From: Pseudomonas viridiflava
GTDB taxonomy: Bacteria; Pseudomonadota; Gammaproteobacteria; Pseudomonadales; Pseudomonadaceae
Length of the DNA stretch: 64,000 nt
Direction of reading: 5' to 3'
Assembly: GCA_900596015.1 (NCBI GenBank)
Contig: UVIF01000010.1
Span: 118,504 to 182,503, forward strand
The position numbers and the translations under genes are program-made. Positions 1-10,276 of this stretch are shown piece by piece. Within the stretch, counting starts at the first letter, position 1. Every line of letters begins with the position of its first letter. The notes below the pieces were generated by a model that saw only the letters and a list, made by a program, of their open reading frames with translations, was not told the origin of the DNA and made no database searches.

Positions 1-834
1 GCTGAACCAGACCTGATCACCCTTGATGAACAGTTCTACGCCGAACAGGCCGCGCCCTCCCAGGGCTTCGGTCACTGCACGTGCCACGCGCTCCGACTCG
101 GCCAGGGCCACCGGGCTCATCGCCTGAGGCTGCCAGGACTCCTGATAGTCGCCTTTCTCCTGACGGTGGCCAACCGGCGCGCAGAACGTCGTCCCGCCAA
201 CGTGGCGGACGGTCAGCAAGGTGATCTCGTAGTCGAAGTCGATGAAGCCTTCGATGATCACCCGACCCTTGCCGGCGCGCCCGCCTTCCTGGGCATAGTC
301 CCATGCCTGCTGCACATCGGCCGCCGAGCGCAGCAGGCTCTGACCCTTGCCCGAAGAACTCATGACCGGCTTGACCACGCAGGGGAAACCCAGGTCCTGC
401 ACGGCCCGCGCGTAGTCTTCGAAGGTGTCGGCAAAATGGTACGGCGAGGTCGGCAGGTCCAGCTCTTCGGCGGCCAGGCGACGGATACCCTCGCGGTTCA
501 TGGTCAGTTGGGCTGCGCGCGCGGTCGGCACCACGGTGAAACCCTCGGACTCCAGCTCCACCAGCGTGGCGGTGGCGATGGCCTCGATCTCGGGCACGAT
601 GTAGTGTGGCTTCTCTGCTTCGATGACCGACCGCAGGGCCGCGCCGTCGAGCATGTTGATGACATGGCTGCGATGGGCCACTTGCATGGCCGGCGCATCG
701 GCGTAACGGTCGACGGCAATGACTTCGACGCCCAGGCGTTGCAGCTCGATCACCACTTCCTTGCCCAGCTCGCCGCAGCCGCACAGCAATACGCGGGTCG
801 CAGTCGGCGACAGGGGGGTTCCGATACGGGTCAT
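1..834 (-). CDS. purT: Formate-dependent phosphoribosylglycinamide formyltransferase PurT (3' end outside window)
   Basis: PurT makes formyl-GAR from GAR, formate and ATP, the folate-independent route for step three of purine synthesis. The 278 codons present begin [20 protein letters not shown] and hold the N-terminal nucleotide-binding domain ([24 protein letters not shown]) and the ATP-grasp region with [13 protein letters not shown] and the [16 protein letters not shown] strand. The frame stays open to base 1 (...KGDQVWFS), so about 115 C-terminal residues of a usual 390 or so are missing. The start is the ATG just after CCTGAA. Family assignment is very secure. Confidence 0.97.
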   Translation of the reverse strand, partial: MTRIGTPLSPTATRVLLCGCGELGKEVVIELQRLGVEVIAVDRYADAPAMQVAHRSHVINMLDGAALRSVIEAEKPHYIVPEIEAIATATLVELESEGFTVVPTARAAQLTMNREGIRRLAAEELDLPTSPYHFADTFEDYARAVQDLGFPCVVKPVMSSSGKGQSLLRSAADVQQAWDYAQEGGRAGKGRVIIEGFIDFDYEITLLTVRHVGGTTFCAPVGHRQEKGDYQESWQPQAMSPVALAESERVARAVTEALGGRGLFGVELFIKGDQVWFS

Positions 835-959
835 TTCAGGTCCTCAGGGAATCGTCTGGATCGAGGGGCAGCACGCAGGCCAACCCGACAGGGGGCGGGC
901 ATTTTAACTCAACATGGCATTGCGTGCGCCAGTGTCGCTGCCCACACGCAAGCGCTGGC

Positions 960-1160
960 CTAGCCGCCCGGAAATACCAGGCCCTGGGCCAAGGCCCGCT
1001 GATGGGTGAGACGCAGCACGTCGCGGCGCTGGTCGTCGCTCATTCGCCCCCATTGGGTGATTTCCACCGCGGTGCGCTGGCAGCCCGTGCACACGTCCTG
1101 CTCGTCCAGCGCACAGACACTGATGCAGGGCGACTTGACCGGCTTGGGCAGAGGCTTCAC
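960..1160 (-). CDS. DUF1289 family small Cys-rich protein
   Basis: This 66-aa protein has the DUF1289 pattern: [20 protein letters not shown] followed by [19 protein letters not shown]. The four cysteines (PC, VC, VC, GC) probably bind a metal; the family's function is not known. The start is a GTG that overlaps the TGA of the upstream carbonic anhydrase-like gene (GTGA), so the two are likely translationally coupled. The pairing of a gamma carbonic anhydrase-like gene with DUF1289 is common in Pseudomonas, from general knowledge. Confidence 0.9.
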   Translation of the reverse strand: MKPLPKPVKSPCISVCALDEQDVCTGCQRTAVEITQWGRMSDDQRRDVLRLTHQRALAQGLVFPGG

Positions 1161-1681
1161 GAGTCCTGCTCGATCAGTTCGCGGGCGTAGCGCTGGGCAT
1201 TGTCTACATAGTGCGCGGCGCTGGCTTCGAGCATGCGCTTCTGCGCTTCGCTCAGCTCGCGCACGACCTTGCCCGGCGAGCCCATGACCAGTGATCCATC
1301 GGGAATCTCCTTGCCCTCGGCGATCAGCGAGTTGGCGCCGATGATGCAGTGCTTGCCGATCCTGGCGCCGTTGAGAATGACGGCGTTGATGCCGATCAGG
1401 CTGAAGTCGTCGACGGTACAGCCATGCAGCATGGCATTGTGGCCAATGGTCACGCCGCGACCGATGGTCAATGGCACGCCGGCATCGGTATGCATCACGG
1501 TGCCATCCTGCACGTTGCTGTGCTCGCCGATGTCGATCAGCTCGTTGTCGCCACGCAGCACGGCGCCGAACCAGACACTGGCGCCAGCCTGCAGGCGTAC
1601 CTTGCCGATCAGGGTGGCATTGGGTGCGACCCAGCTGTCGGGATGGGTTTCGACGCGAGAGTCGCCCAGACGGTATTTCAT
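1157..1681 (-). CDS. Gamma carbonic anhydrase-like left-handed beta-helix protein
   Basis: This 174-aa protein belongs to the gamma carbonic anhydrase / YrdA / PaaY group. The hexapeptide-repeat left-handed beta helix is clear ([55 protein letters not shown]). The three metal-binding histidines are expected in [12 protein letters not shown] and nearby strands, and all are visible. It may hydrate CO2 or may be an acyltransferase-like paralogue; sequence alone does not decide. The ATG giving [10 protein letters not shown] matches the usual family N-terminus; 12 further codons upstream look non-coding. Confidence 0.93.
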   Translation of the reverse strand: MKYRLGDSRVETHPDSWVAPNATLIGKVRLQAGASVWFGAVLRGDNELIDIGEHSNVQDGTVMHTDAGVPLTIGRGVTIGHNAMLHGCTVDDFSLIGINAVILNGARIGKHCIIGANSLIAEGKEIPDGSLVMGSPGKVVRELSEAQKRMLEASAAHYVDNAQRYARELIEQDS

Positions 1682-1732
1682 GTGATGTCCTCGACGCAGC
1701 GGCAGTCGGCACGGCACTTCGCCGAGCGACGC

Positions 1733-2332
1733 TTAGATGGCGGTGTAATGCTCGGGAGGCCGGTGCAGGCTGATCCGGGCGTCATACATCAGGTTGACGA
1801 GCTCGACGATCATGATCGCCGACAACCCCCATATCTTGTATTCGCCGAAGCGATAGCTGGGTACGTACCAGCTGCGGCCCTGGTAATCGATGCGGTGGGT
1901 ATGCTCGCGCGGGTCCTGCCGGAAAAACTCCAACGGCACGGAAAACACCGCAGCGATTTCGGCATCGTTGGGCCGGTATTCGACATAGTCGGGAATGATG
2001 CCCACGAATGGCGTGACCTTGAGCCCGTGCTTGGACACCAGCGGGCTGAGCGGACCGACGATTTCCACCAGCCCGGGCGGCAGACCGATTTCCTCTTCGG
2101 CCTCGCGCAGGGCGGTGAATATCAGATCAGGGTCTTGCGGATCGCGCCGTCCGCCGGGGAACGCCACCTCGCCACCATGGGTCGAGAGCCCCGAGGCACG
2201 CAGCGTGAGCACCAGCTCGGGCTCGTCGCTGCGGGTGATGGGCAGCAACACGGCCGCTTCGGGAAAGCGGCTGTCTGTTTCCAGCGTGCGTGGCGTATGG
2301 TTGCTCACCCGGCGCAGTAGCTCGTCCAGCAT
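1733..2332 (-). CDS. Nudix hydrolase, CoA pyrophosphatase-like (NudL family)
   Basis: This 199-aa protein has the NudL/CoAse arrangement: VAFPGGRRDPQDPDLIFTAL followed directly by the Nudix box REAEEEIGL (full box GX5EX7REUXEEXGU, residues 60-83). An upstream AAVLLPITRSDEPELVLTLR strand fits the UPF0035-type CoA signature. Members hydrolyse CoA and derivatives to 3',5'-ADP and phosphopantetheine. The start at MLDELLRRV is the usual one. It diverges from a second Nudix gene at 2468. Confidence 0.93.
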   Translation of the reverse strand: MLDELLRRVSNHTPRTLETDSRFPEAAVLLPITRSDEPELVLTLRASGLSTHGGEVAFPGGRRDPQDPDLIFTALREAEEEIGLPPGLVEIVGPLSPLVSKHGLKVTPFVGIIPDYVEYRPNDAEIAAVFSVPLEFFRQDPREHTHRIDYQGRSWYVPSYRFGEYKIWGLSAIMIVELVNLMYDARISLHRPPEHYTAI

Positions 2333-2467
2333 GGCGTTTCTCGATCCGTGGCCTGCTGGCATGATGCACCAAAAGGCGCCGGCAGCCCAAGCTCGATTTG
2401 CCTTGCCACAGGCTTGCGGCGCCTCTGCACTACGGCCAAGATAGCGGCAGCCATCAAGGATCTGAGC

Positions 2468-3022
2468 ATGAATTTCTGCAGCCATTGCGGCAACCCGGTA
2501 ACCCTGCGCATCCCTACCGGCGATACTCGCCCCCGATTCGTCTGCGGGCACTGCCACCTCGTCCATTACCAGAACCCCAAAGTGGTCGCGGGCTGCATTG
2601 CCGTGTGGCAGGAGCAGGTCTTGCTGTGCCGCCGGGCCATCGAGCCGCGCCGCGGTTTCTGGACCCTGCCGGCAGGCTTCATGGAAAACGGCGAAACGCT
2701 GCAACAGGCGGCCAGCCGCGAAACCGTCGAAGAAGCCTGTGCGCAGGTCACCAACCTTGCGCTGTACACCGTGTTCGACCTGCCGCACATCAGCCAGGTG
2801 CAGGTGTTCTACCGTGCCGAAATGTCCACGCCTTCGTTTGCCGTGGGCGAGGAAAGCCTGGAAGTGGGCTTGTTCGCGCAAAATCAGATCCCTTGGGCGG
2901 AGCTGGCTTTCCCCACCGTCGGGCGTACCTTAGAATACTTTTTCGCCGACCGGCTGGAGCACAGCTATCCGGTTCGCAACGAATGCCTGGGGCCGCTGCT
3001 CGCGCGCTGGCCACAGACCTGA
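2468..3022 (+). CDS. Nudix hydrolase with N-terminal zinc ribbon
   Basis: This 184-aa protein starts with a zinc ribbon (CSHCG...CGHCH, residues 4-29) and carries a Nudix box at GFMENGETLQQAASRETVEEA (residues about 75-97), as in the NudC-like zinc-ribbon hydrolases. The likely substrate is a nucleoside diphosphate derivative, which the sequence cannot settle. The ATG at MNFCSHCGNPV is chosen because the zinc ribbon starts there and the upstream codons lie inside the promoter of the divergent Nudix gene. Confidence 0.92.
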   Translation: MNFCSHCGNPVTLRIPTGDTRPRFVCGHCHLVHYQNPKVVAGCIAVWQEQVLLCRRAIEPRRGFWTLPAGFMENGETLQQAASRETVEEACAQVTNLALYTVFDLPHISQVQVFYRAEMSTPSFAVGEESLEVGLFAQNQIPWAELAFPTVGRTLEYFFADRLEHSYPVRNECLGPLLARWPQT

Positions 3023-3073
3023 CCCACCGCACCGGCCCAAACGGCGCGTTTCCATTGCAGGAATATCCCATAG

Positions 3074-3631
3074 ATGCGCTGCCTGACCGCTCTGTTCTGC
3101 CTGTGCTTCACCGTGAGCGCCCAGGCCGCCTTCACCGTTACCGTTGAACGCAAGCCGGTCGACCAGATTGTTCCTGCGCTGCAATCGGGCAAACGCCTGG
3201 GGGTGGACCCGATCGACAAGGTGCTGGTGCTCAAGTCCAGCCGCCAGTTGCAATTGATCAGCGGTGGCCAGCCGCTCAAGAGTTACCGCATCTCGCTGGG
3301 CAAGCAACCCAACGGTGCCAAGGAGCGTGAGGGCGACAGGCGCACGCCCGAGGGTTTCTACTGGCTCGACTGGCGCAAGGTGAGCGATCGTTTCAATTTG
3401 GCCATGCACGTGTCCTATCCCAACATCAGCGACTCGGCCCGCGCCCGCCGCGAAGGTGTTCCACCGGGCAGCATGATCATGATCCACGGCACGCCGATCG
3501 ACGAGGACTACCCGGAATGGTACTTCGCCACCCTGGACTGGACCGATGGCTGTATCGCCATGAAGAACGACGACATGCGGGAGGTGTGGAGCCTGGTCAA
3601 GGACGGCACGATGATCGAGATCCGGCCTTGA
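3074..3631 (+). CDS. L,D-transpeptidase (YkuD family), secreted
   Basis: This 185-aa protein has a Sec signal peptide (MRCLTALFCLCFTVSAQAA) and a YkuD catalytic domain. The active-site segment reads MIHGTPID...LDWTDGCIAMKNDDM, giving the conserved His and the catalytic Cys of the (S/T)DGCI motif. YkuD enzymes form 3-3 crosslinks in peptidoglycan or attach proteins to it; no LysM domain is present. It lies 51 bp after the Nudix gene on the same strand and may be cotranscribed with it. Confidence 0.93.
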   Translation: MRCLTALFCLCFTVSAQAAFTVTVERKPVDQIVPALQSGKRLGVDPIDKVLVLKSSRQLQLISGGQPLKSYRISLGKQPNGAKEREGDRRTPEGFYWLDWRKVSDRFNLAMHVSYPNISDSARARREGVPPGSMIMIHGTPIDEDYPEWYFATLDWTDGCIAMKNDDMREVWSLVKDGTMIEIRP

Positions 3632-3841
3632 GCGCAGCGTCCTTTTCACCGGCTCAGCCATGACCTTCCTTCAGCTACCATAGGAACCATCCTACAACTG
3701 GCTCCTTTTTCTAATCCTCTCTTTCCTACTGTCTGTCGGACTCTTCCTACCAACAGTCCCTCTCCCCTGCCCGTTCCCTGGGAAGTCCTCCCTCTTAAAG
3801 TGGCCGCCTATTGATTGGTCGACGACTGGGGCTGGGCTGCA

Positions 3842-5518
3842 ATGACGATTTTCCGCAAGGACCGCGTGTTATCCGCACTGCTTTTCGGGCCCGCCATGGC
3901 GCTGGCCGAAACCGGCGGCCAACCGCTGAACGACCAGATCCTGCGTCAGTTCGATACCCAGCGCCACGAGCGCGCGGCTGCCGAACAGGCGCAACGGCTG
4001 GAAACCCTGCGTGAAGACCCGACGGTGCAAGCCAGCCCCGCACCGCAGCGGATCGAGCAGCGGGATGGCGAGTGCTGGGCGGTTTCCGCCGTGCGCGTGC
4101 AGGACAATCAGCTGCTGGACACCGCTGCGCTGCAAGGGGTCCTGCAGCCATGGGTAGCGCCGTGCATCGGCGTCGATGACATCAACCAGATGCTGCTGGC
4201 CTTGACCGGTGCCTACGTGCAAGCCGGCTATATCGCGGCCAGGCCCTATATCGTTCGAATGCCCGAAGCAGATGGCGAGCTGGTCATCGCCATGCTCGAA
4301 GGCTTCATCGAATCCATCGAAATCGCCGACGGCAGTGACGACCTGGCGCTGGGCAGCGCATTTCCCGGAATGATCGGCCGCCCGCTCAAGCTCACCGATG
4401 TGGAAAGTGGCCTGGATCAGCTCAACCGGTTGCGTTCCGTCGACCTGATCCTGGACATCGCGCCGGGCGCGCAGGTGGGTGGTACGCGGATCGTTCTGCG
4501 CCCACAGGGCACAGGCAAATCCTGGACCTTGGGCACCGGCTTGAACAACCGGGGCAGCGACGCGTCCGGGCGCCATCAGGCGCAGTTGAGCCTGAGCCTG
4601 GACAACCCGTTTCGTCTGAATGACTCACTGGCTGCCAGTTATGCCCACAGCCTGGACGGCGGCGCGGGGTACAGTCGCCAAGGTGGGCTGTTCTACGAAA
4701 TACCCTATGGGCGCTGGACCCTGAACGCTTCGGCGAGTCGTTTCGAGTCTCGGGCGCCGCTGGCCAATGGTCATGATGTGGCGCAGAGCCTGGACAGCTA
4801 CGGGCTGAAGCTGGATCGCAGCCTGTGGCGCAACCAGACGACCCTGCTCAATGCGCACCTGCGCCTGGACCAGACCCGCACCGATCTACTGTTCGACAGC
4901 ACCACCGTACGCAATGGTCGCACTACGCTGAGCGTCGCCAGCGTCGGGCTCAACCTTACCCACCTGGGTGATTCGGTGTGGAGTGGCGCCTTGGGCTACT
5001 CCCGCGGGCAAGGCTGGCTGGGGAGTGACCGCACGCCCCTGCGGCATGACGCGCCGCAACCACACTTCGAAAAATACCGAGCCACGGCCACCCGCCGCTC
5101 AGTGTTCGACCTGCTCGACCGACGCTGGGCATGGAGCACGGAACTGGACGTGCAGTACAGCCCAGACCCGCTGCCGAACCTGGAGCAGATGCGCCTGGCC
5201 GGCAACGCCAGCGTGCGCGGCTATCGCCTGGACAGTCAGCCGGTTTCCAAGGGTGCCACATTGCGCAACACCCTGAGCACTTCGCAGGTACTCGCCCAAG
5301 GCCTGTACCTGACCCCCCGCGCCGGGCTGGACTCGGGCTGGGGCCGGCACACGTACAACCAGGTCCAGACCCAGCACGCCATCGGCTTGAGCGCCGGGGC
5401 CACCCTGAGCTGGGCAGATGGACAGCTCACTCTGGATTATCAGCGCGGCCTGCAACGGCGTGCCAGCACTTCACCGGAGCCAGGTTTCTGGACCTTCGGA
5501 CTTTCGCAAGTCTTCTGA
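3842..5518 (+). CDS. Two-partner secretion transporter TpsB (ShlB/FhaC/HecB family)
   Basis: The 558-aa outer-membrane pore secretes the TpsA partners encoded next to it. A signal peptide (TIFRKDRVLSALLFGPAMALA) is followed by a helical segment, a POTRA domain (VSAVRVQDNQLLDTAALQGV..., residues about 75-150) and a beta barrel. The barrel contains the conserved VRGYR loop motif (ASVRGYRLDSQPVSKGATLR) of the Omp85/TpsB family and ends in a terminal Phe (FGLSQVF). The ATG at MTIFRKD is preferred over an alternative start nine codons upstream because the signal peptide begins there. It is 19 bp upstream of the first exoprotein gene. Confidence 0.95.
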   Translation: MTIFRKDRVLSALLFGPAMALAETGGQPLNDQILRQFDTQRHERAAAEQAQRLETLREDPTVQASPAPQRIEQRDGECWAVSAVRVQDNQLLDTAALQGVLQPWVAPCIGVDDINQMLLALTGAYVQAGYIAARPYIVRMPEADGELVIAMLEGFIESIEIADGSDDLALGSAFPGMIGRPLKLTDVESGLDQLNRLRSVDLILDIAPGAQVGGTRIVLRPQGTGKSWTLGTGLNNRGSDASGRHQAQLSLSLDNPFRLNDSLAASYAHSLDGGAGYSRQGGLFYEIPYGRWTLNASASRFESRAPLANGHDVAQSLDSYGLKLDRSLWRNQTTLLNAHLRLDQTRTDLLFDSTTVRNGRTTLSVASVGLNLTHLGDSVWSGALGYSRGQGWLGSDRTPLRHDAPQPHFEKYRATATRRSVFDLLDRRWAWSTELDVQYSPDPLPNLEQMRLAGNASVRGYRLDSQPVSKGATLRNTLSTSQVLAQGLYLTPRAGLDSGWGRHTYNQVQTQHAIGLSAGATLSWADGQLTLDYQRGLQRRASTSPEPGFWTFGLSQVF

Positions 5519-5537
5519 AAAACAGGTAGATATCCTC

Positions 5538-8500
5538 ATGACCAAACCATCACGTTGTGTTCAGCGCGACGCTTTGCGCCTGGCAATCGCCAGTATCGTA
5601 TTGGCGCCTTACATGGCCAGCGCCGACGTCATCCAGCCGGCCTTCGAGCCGGGTGCCAAACCGATCGTCATCAGCAGTGGCGGTGCCGCCCCGATCGTCG
5701 ACATCGTGGCACCCAATGCCGCCGGCCTTTCGCACAACCGCTACGAGCAATACAACGTCGGTGTGCCTGGCGTGGTGCTGAACAACAGCCTGCAGGCCGG
5801 CCGAGCGCATGTCGCCGGCGAGTTTCAGAACGTTCAGGCCAACGGCCAGTTCAAGGGCCAGGCGGCGAGCACCATTCTCAACGAGGTAATCGGCCGAGGT
5901 CGCTCCGACATCAACGGTGAACAAGTGATCTTCGGCCAGGCGGCCGACTATGTACTGAGCAACCCCAACGGGATCTGGCTCGACGGTGCCCGGATCAATC
6001 TGGGCCTGGACAAGAAGGCTATCTTCTTGGTCGGTCGACCGCAAATGGAGAACGGCAGGATCATCGGTCTCAACACCGACGGTGATGTCGATCCACGCAC
6101 CATGTTGCGGATCAACGCCGGTGGTGTGACAGCGAATGGTGGTTCGCTGGCCTTGATATCGCCCACGATCGACCAGCGCGGGCGGATCAGCGCGGCGCAG
6201 AAGCTCGATATTCTGTTGGGCACACACAGGGTCGATGCCGCTACCTTGGCAGTGAGCGACGTGCAGCAGAACGCGTTCAAAACCGATGCGCGCCTGATGG
6301 GTGCAATGCACGCCAATCGCATCAATATTTTGAGCACCCGCGAAGGCGCCGGCATCAACATGGGCATCAGCCGGACCACGGCTCTTGAAGGCATCGAGAT
6401 CGCTTCGCAGGGCGCTCTGAACATGATCAGCACCGCCAAGCGCGATGGCTTGGCCACCCAGGGTGTACTCGACGCCGGCGCCGGCGATGTGCGGCTGAGC
6501 TCGGCAGCGGACCTGAACATCAAGTCGCTGACGATCAGTGGCGCGGCGATCAGCGCCGACGCCGGTGCCGACCTGAACGTGGATACGTTGACCCGCACCG
6601 TCGAATCCAGCCGCAGGAGCGGCGTGGAAAACGACTGGTACGTACTGCCGGCGGGCGCGACCACTACCACTGTCGACATGACCCATACCGAACATCTGGC
6701 GAACGCGCTGAACGCTACGCAGTCCGTGACCCTGACCGCGAACAACGATGCCAGGCTCGCGGCCACCCACGTCAACAGCGTCGGCGATGTGACCATCGAC
6801 GCGGGCAACACCCTGGAACTGACGGCCAATGTCGACCACAAGCTCGACAGCGTCAGCGTCAGCAACCGACGCCAGGGCGCTCAACGCCAAGACAGCACGG
6901 CCACCCAGACCACCCAGAGCGCAGCGTCGACGCTGATCGACGGCCAAACGATCAGCCTGACGGGACGGGCAATAAAGGTCACGGGCAGCGACGTCAACAG
7001 CCGTGGCGATCTGGATCTTTCGGCCACCGACGCGGTGGAAATAGACACCGTCGTTCTGCACGGCTCGGTTGCCCAGGACAGCCGCGAAGGCCACGTAATC
7101 GTCCGGCATCTGGCGACCGAACTGCACGACCGCGAGCAGACTTTGGCTCATCGCGGCAGTCGGCTGACCGCAAGCAACGGCACGCTGGCAGTCAAGGCCG
7201 ACTCCGTGGACCTGATCGCCGCGCAGCTGACGGCTAGGGACATAGTGCTGCAAAGCCTGTCGCAAGACCTCACGGTACAAGGTACTCAAGCCCACCAGCG
7301 TATCGACAATGCGCACCAGAACACGGCCCTGTTCAACTCGTTCGACCGCCGCTACGACCGCAGGCAAAGCACCTATCAAGGCAGTTCCCTCACGGCCAGT
7401 GGCGCGCTGCTTCTGGACGGCAAGCGCGACACCCGGATCATGGGTTCAAGCGTTGCCACCGCGGGCGACCTGACGGTCAAGGCCGGGCGCAATCTGATGG
7501 TCGGCGCCGGTCAGCAGAGCAAGGAGTCCACACTCAAGGGCAAGGACTGGAAGCTGACCGTTTTCGGCGAACAAGCCCAGCCAGGCTCGGGACAGCCAGG
7601 CGACGCGCAAGGATCTTCCGGGCAGTGGAACGGCGGTGCAGGGGTGCGTAAACAGTGGACGCTGGACACCGCCCAGCTGAACACGCATCAAGCCAGCCAG
7701 CTCAAGGGTGGCAACGTCGCCCTCGAGGCCGGGCAGACCCTGGCCATCGTCGGTTCATCGGTGCAGGCCGAGCAGAACGTGCTGCTCGATGCCGACGACA
7801 CGCGCATTCTGGCCAGCGAGGCGCAACGCAGTTTCCGCAACCAGGAAACCGGTAGAACGGTGGGCTACGAGATCACCGCGGGGGTCGATCGTTTCGGTAC
7901 CGGCACAGCTTTCGCCTTGCAGACCGACACCGACGGACGCAGCGAAAGCGTGCACACGCGCAGCTCGATCAAGGCCGGCAACGACGTACACCTGACTACG
8001 AAAGGACTCACTACCCAGGCAACGCTGGTTGAAGCGGGCCAGTTGTTGAAGGTGCGCGCTGACCGTGTCCACAATCAGGCCGTTACCGACAGCATCAAGA
8101 CCGCCCTGGACTACAACAAGATCAAGCTCAGCGCAGGCAACTCGCTGGACTACGGTGCCATTGCCCGTCAGGTACAGAAGCTATGGAGCGGTGTCGACCA
8201 GACCAGCCTGTATGCCAGTGGCCTGGAAGATGGCCTGCTACCGTGGAGCGTGGGTATCAATCTCAAGGGCGATTATCTGGATCGCGATACCCAGTCACTG
8301 ACGCACATCGCTCGTGTATCGCAGTTCACCGCCGGCGAGATTGATATCGCCGTGACCGACAAGGTGCACGACATCGGTACCCAGTACGAAAGCACGCTCG
8401 GCGCCATCACGCTGAGCGCGGACCGACATGTCATGGACGCCGCCAAAAACAGCGTGCGCACCGCGATCGACGCGCTGGGGGTGGACGCCATTGCCAGGCT

Positions 8501-10118
8501 GGAAACCTCGACCGGCCTCGACTGGGCGATGGGCGCCGCAGCTCGCGGTCACAGCAGCTCCCAACACAAGACGGTGGACACGGCGGTAGTCGGCAGTCTG
8601 CTGGGCAAGGCGGGCATCAGTATCCAGCTGGGTACCGATGGCCTTTACGAGGGCACTCTCATGCGCAGCGCCGAGGGGCCAATCGATATTCAAAGCGGCG
8701 GTAACCTGCAGTTCCTTCAAGCCGGCAACAGTATCGTCAAGCATGACGATGGCACGAGTGGTCGCGGCGCGGCGCAGATCAACGGCGTCACCGTTCCTGC
8801 CCCGGTGGTTCAGGGTGGGGCCATCAGTGGTAGCGGGCAATACACCGTACTCGACAGCACCGAAACCTTCGGGGTGGGCGGCAAGCTCGATACACCCGGC
8901 GCAGTAATGCTGCAAGCCCAAGGCAATATCATCATGCAGGGCACCGATATCGGCTCGCGTGAGACGCCTGTGGGCAGCCTTTCGATCAGCGCCGACCAAG
9001 GCGTCGTAGTGCTGGCTGCTTTCGACACCGCCACAGCCGAAGGTCATGTCTACGGAGGCAGCGGCTCGCTCAAGGTCAGTGCTCAGGCAGCGTCCGGAGG
9101 TCGACCGTTGGCGGGCAGCGCAGGTTTCGAATTCGGCCAGACCCAGGAAGACGCAACGCTGCGTCGCGGCGCACAGTGGCATACGTTGGGCGACATGGCG
9201 ATCACGGCCGGCAGCGACCATGTCGCAGCCATACTGCTGGAGGGGCTGCACGCCGAGGCCGACCGGATCCGCCTGGACACCAGCAACGGAGGTATCCACG
9301 TGAGCGCCGCCCAATCGACCCGCGAGCGGGACAACAAGCTGATTTCCGCTTCCTTCGGTCTGGGTGGGCAAGTGGGCGGGGCCAAACAATCCTACTCGGT
9401 GGCCGATTTCAACGCGGCGTTCAAGCTTGCCTATGACAAGCTCGAGAGCAGCACTTACGCCAATGCCAAGCTTACGGCTGGCACGATTGAATTCAACAGT
9501 CCCGGCAAACTCCAACTGGCCGGTGCTCAGGTGCAGGCCGACCGGGTGAGCGGCACTGCCGCCAGCCTGCAGGCAGCCAGCCTGAAGGACGATGTGGACG
9601 CGATCAAGGTCAACGTCGAAGCCCAGGTGGGCAAGGGTGGGGATCCATGGGGCGCGATCGGCAGCCTGGCGAGCCTGGCAGGTGAATGGGGCACCAAAAA
9701 CAAGCAGCGTCTGGAGCAGCTGAACGCTGCCTACTCAACCCCTGTGTCGGCCAAGTTCGACTTCGACCTGCGTCGCGAAGTGCGCGACACCGTAGCGCAC
9801 AGCACCGTACTCAGAGGCAGTGATGCCATGGGTCTTGAGGTCCTCGGGACGACCCAACTGGTCGGCGCACAACTGCAGACCGGCGGCGAGCTGCAGGCGC
9901 CTGATCTTTTGCAGACCAGCGACCTTTCCTCGCGAGACCGGCTGGTGACTGTATCGCTGCTGGCGCTGACTCCATCACTGGGTGCGATCAAGGAGCTGTA
10001 CAGCCATCTGCAGAAGGACAAGCCCGAAGAGGTGATGATCGACACCGGGCTGTTCCGCGCCGGCGGGCACAACCGCACCCAGCATCTGACAGGAGGCGTG
10101 GAAAAAATCGCGCTCTGA
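5538..10118 (+). CDS. Large filamentous hemagglutinin-like exoprotein TpsA (copy 1)
   Basis: This 1526-aa protein has a signal sequence (ALRLAIASIVLAPYMASA) and an N-terminal TPS secretion domain with the diagnostic SNPNGIWLDGARINLG segment near residue 140 and the ILNEVIGRGRSDINGEQVIFGQAADYVL strand. A long beta-helical hemagglutinin repeat region follows (repeated LTAGTIEF, KAGNDVHL, ALEAGQTLAIVGSSVQAE units). The C-terminus (ALTPSLGAIKELYSHLQKD...) shows no VENN or PT-VENN motif and no recognisable toxin domain, so an adhesin or matrix role is more likely than contact-dependent inhibition. The TpsB gene directly upstream is its probable exporter. Confidence 0.94.
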   Translation: MTKPSRCVQRDALRLAIASIVLAPYMASADVIQPAFEPGAKPIVISSGGAAPIVDIVAPNAAGLSHNRYEQYNVGVPGVVLNNSLQAGRAHVAGEFQNVQANGQFKGQAASTILNEVIGRGRSDINGEQVIFGQAADYVLSNPNGIWLDGARINLGLDKKAIFLVGRPQMENGRIIGLNTDGDVDPRTMLRINAGGVTANGGSLALISPTIDQRGRISAAQKLDILLGTHRVDAATLAVSDVQQNAFKTDARLMGAMHANRINILSTREGAGINMGISRTTALEGIEIASQGALNMISTAKRDGLATQGVLDAGAGDVRLSSAADLNIKSLTISGAAISADAGADLNVDTLTRTVESSRRSGVENDWYVLPAGATTTTVDMTHTEHLANALNATQSVTLTANNDARLAATHVNSVGDVTIDAGNTLELTANVDHKLDSVSVSNRRQGAQRQDSTATQTTQSAASTLIDGQTISLTGRAIKVTGSDVNSRGDLDLSATDAVEIDTVVLHGSVAQDSREGHVIVRHLATELHDREQTLAHRGSRLTASNGTLAVKADSVDLIAAQLTARDIVLQSLSQDLTVQGTQAHQRIDNAHQNTALFNSFDRRYDRRQSTYQGSSLTASGALLLDGKRDTRIMGSSVATAGDLTVKAGRNLMVGAGQQSKESTLKGKDWKLTVFGEQAQPGSGQPGDAQGSSGQWNGGAGVRKQWTLDTAQLNTHQASQLKGGNVALEAGQTLAIVGSSVQAEQNVLLDADDTRILASEAQRSFRNQETGRTVGYEITAGVDRFGTGTAFALQTDTDGRSESVHTRSSIKAGNDVHLTTKGLTTQATLVEAGQLLKVRADRVHNQAVTDSIKTALDYNKIKLSAGNSLDYGAIARQVQKLWSGVDQTSLYASGLEDGLLPWSVGINLKGDYLDRDTQSLTHIARVSQFTAGEIDIAVTDKVHDIGTQYESTLGAITLSADRHVMDAAKNSVRTAIDALGVDAIARLETSTGLDWAMGAAARGHSSSQHKTVDTAVVGSLLGKAGISIQLGTDGLYEGTLMRSAEGPIDIQSGGNLQFLQAGNSIVKHDDGTSGRGAAQINGVTVPAPVVQGGAISGSGQYTVLDSTETFGVGGKLDTPGAVMLQAQGNIIMQGTDIGSRETPVGSLSISADQGVVVLAAFDTATAEGHVYGGSGSLKVSAQAASGGRPLAGSAGFEFGQTQEDATLRRGAQWHTLGDMAITAGSDHVAAILLEGLHAEADRIRLDTSNGGIHVSAAQSTRERDNKLISASFGLGGQVGGAKQSYSVADFNAAFKLAYDKLESSTYANAKLTAGTIEFNSPGKLQLAGAQVQADRVSGTAASLQAASLKDDVDAIKVNVEAQVGKGGDPWGAIGSLASLAGEWGTKNKQRLEQLNAAYSTPVSAKFDFDLRREVRDTVAHSTVLRGSDAMGLEVLGTTQLVGAQLQTGGELQAPDLLQTSDLSSRDRLVTVSLLALTPSLGAIKELYSHLQKDKPEEVMIDTGLFRAGGHNRTQHLTGGVEKIAL

Positions 10119-10276
10119 GCACAACGCTTCGCCGGCCCGACATTCGTTTGGGCCGCATCCTACGATGGGCCGCGCGCACTGCCGCTATCGCGTCCGGCCC
10201 ACCCTTCCTAAGGTAACTCTCGTGCATCGGCCCCCGGTCGATGCACAGCCAATCCTGGACCTAAGGAAAGACCTCG

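Noticed and set aside
9900..10118. Possible contact-dependent inhibition toxin tip on the large TpsA
   Set aside because: No VENN-type motif, no recognisable toxin domain and no small immunity gene follows; the next gene is another TpsA.
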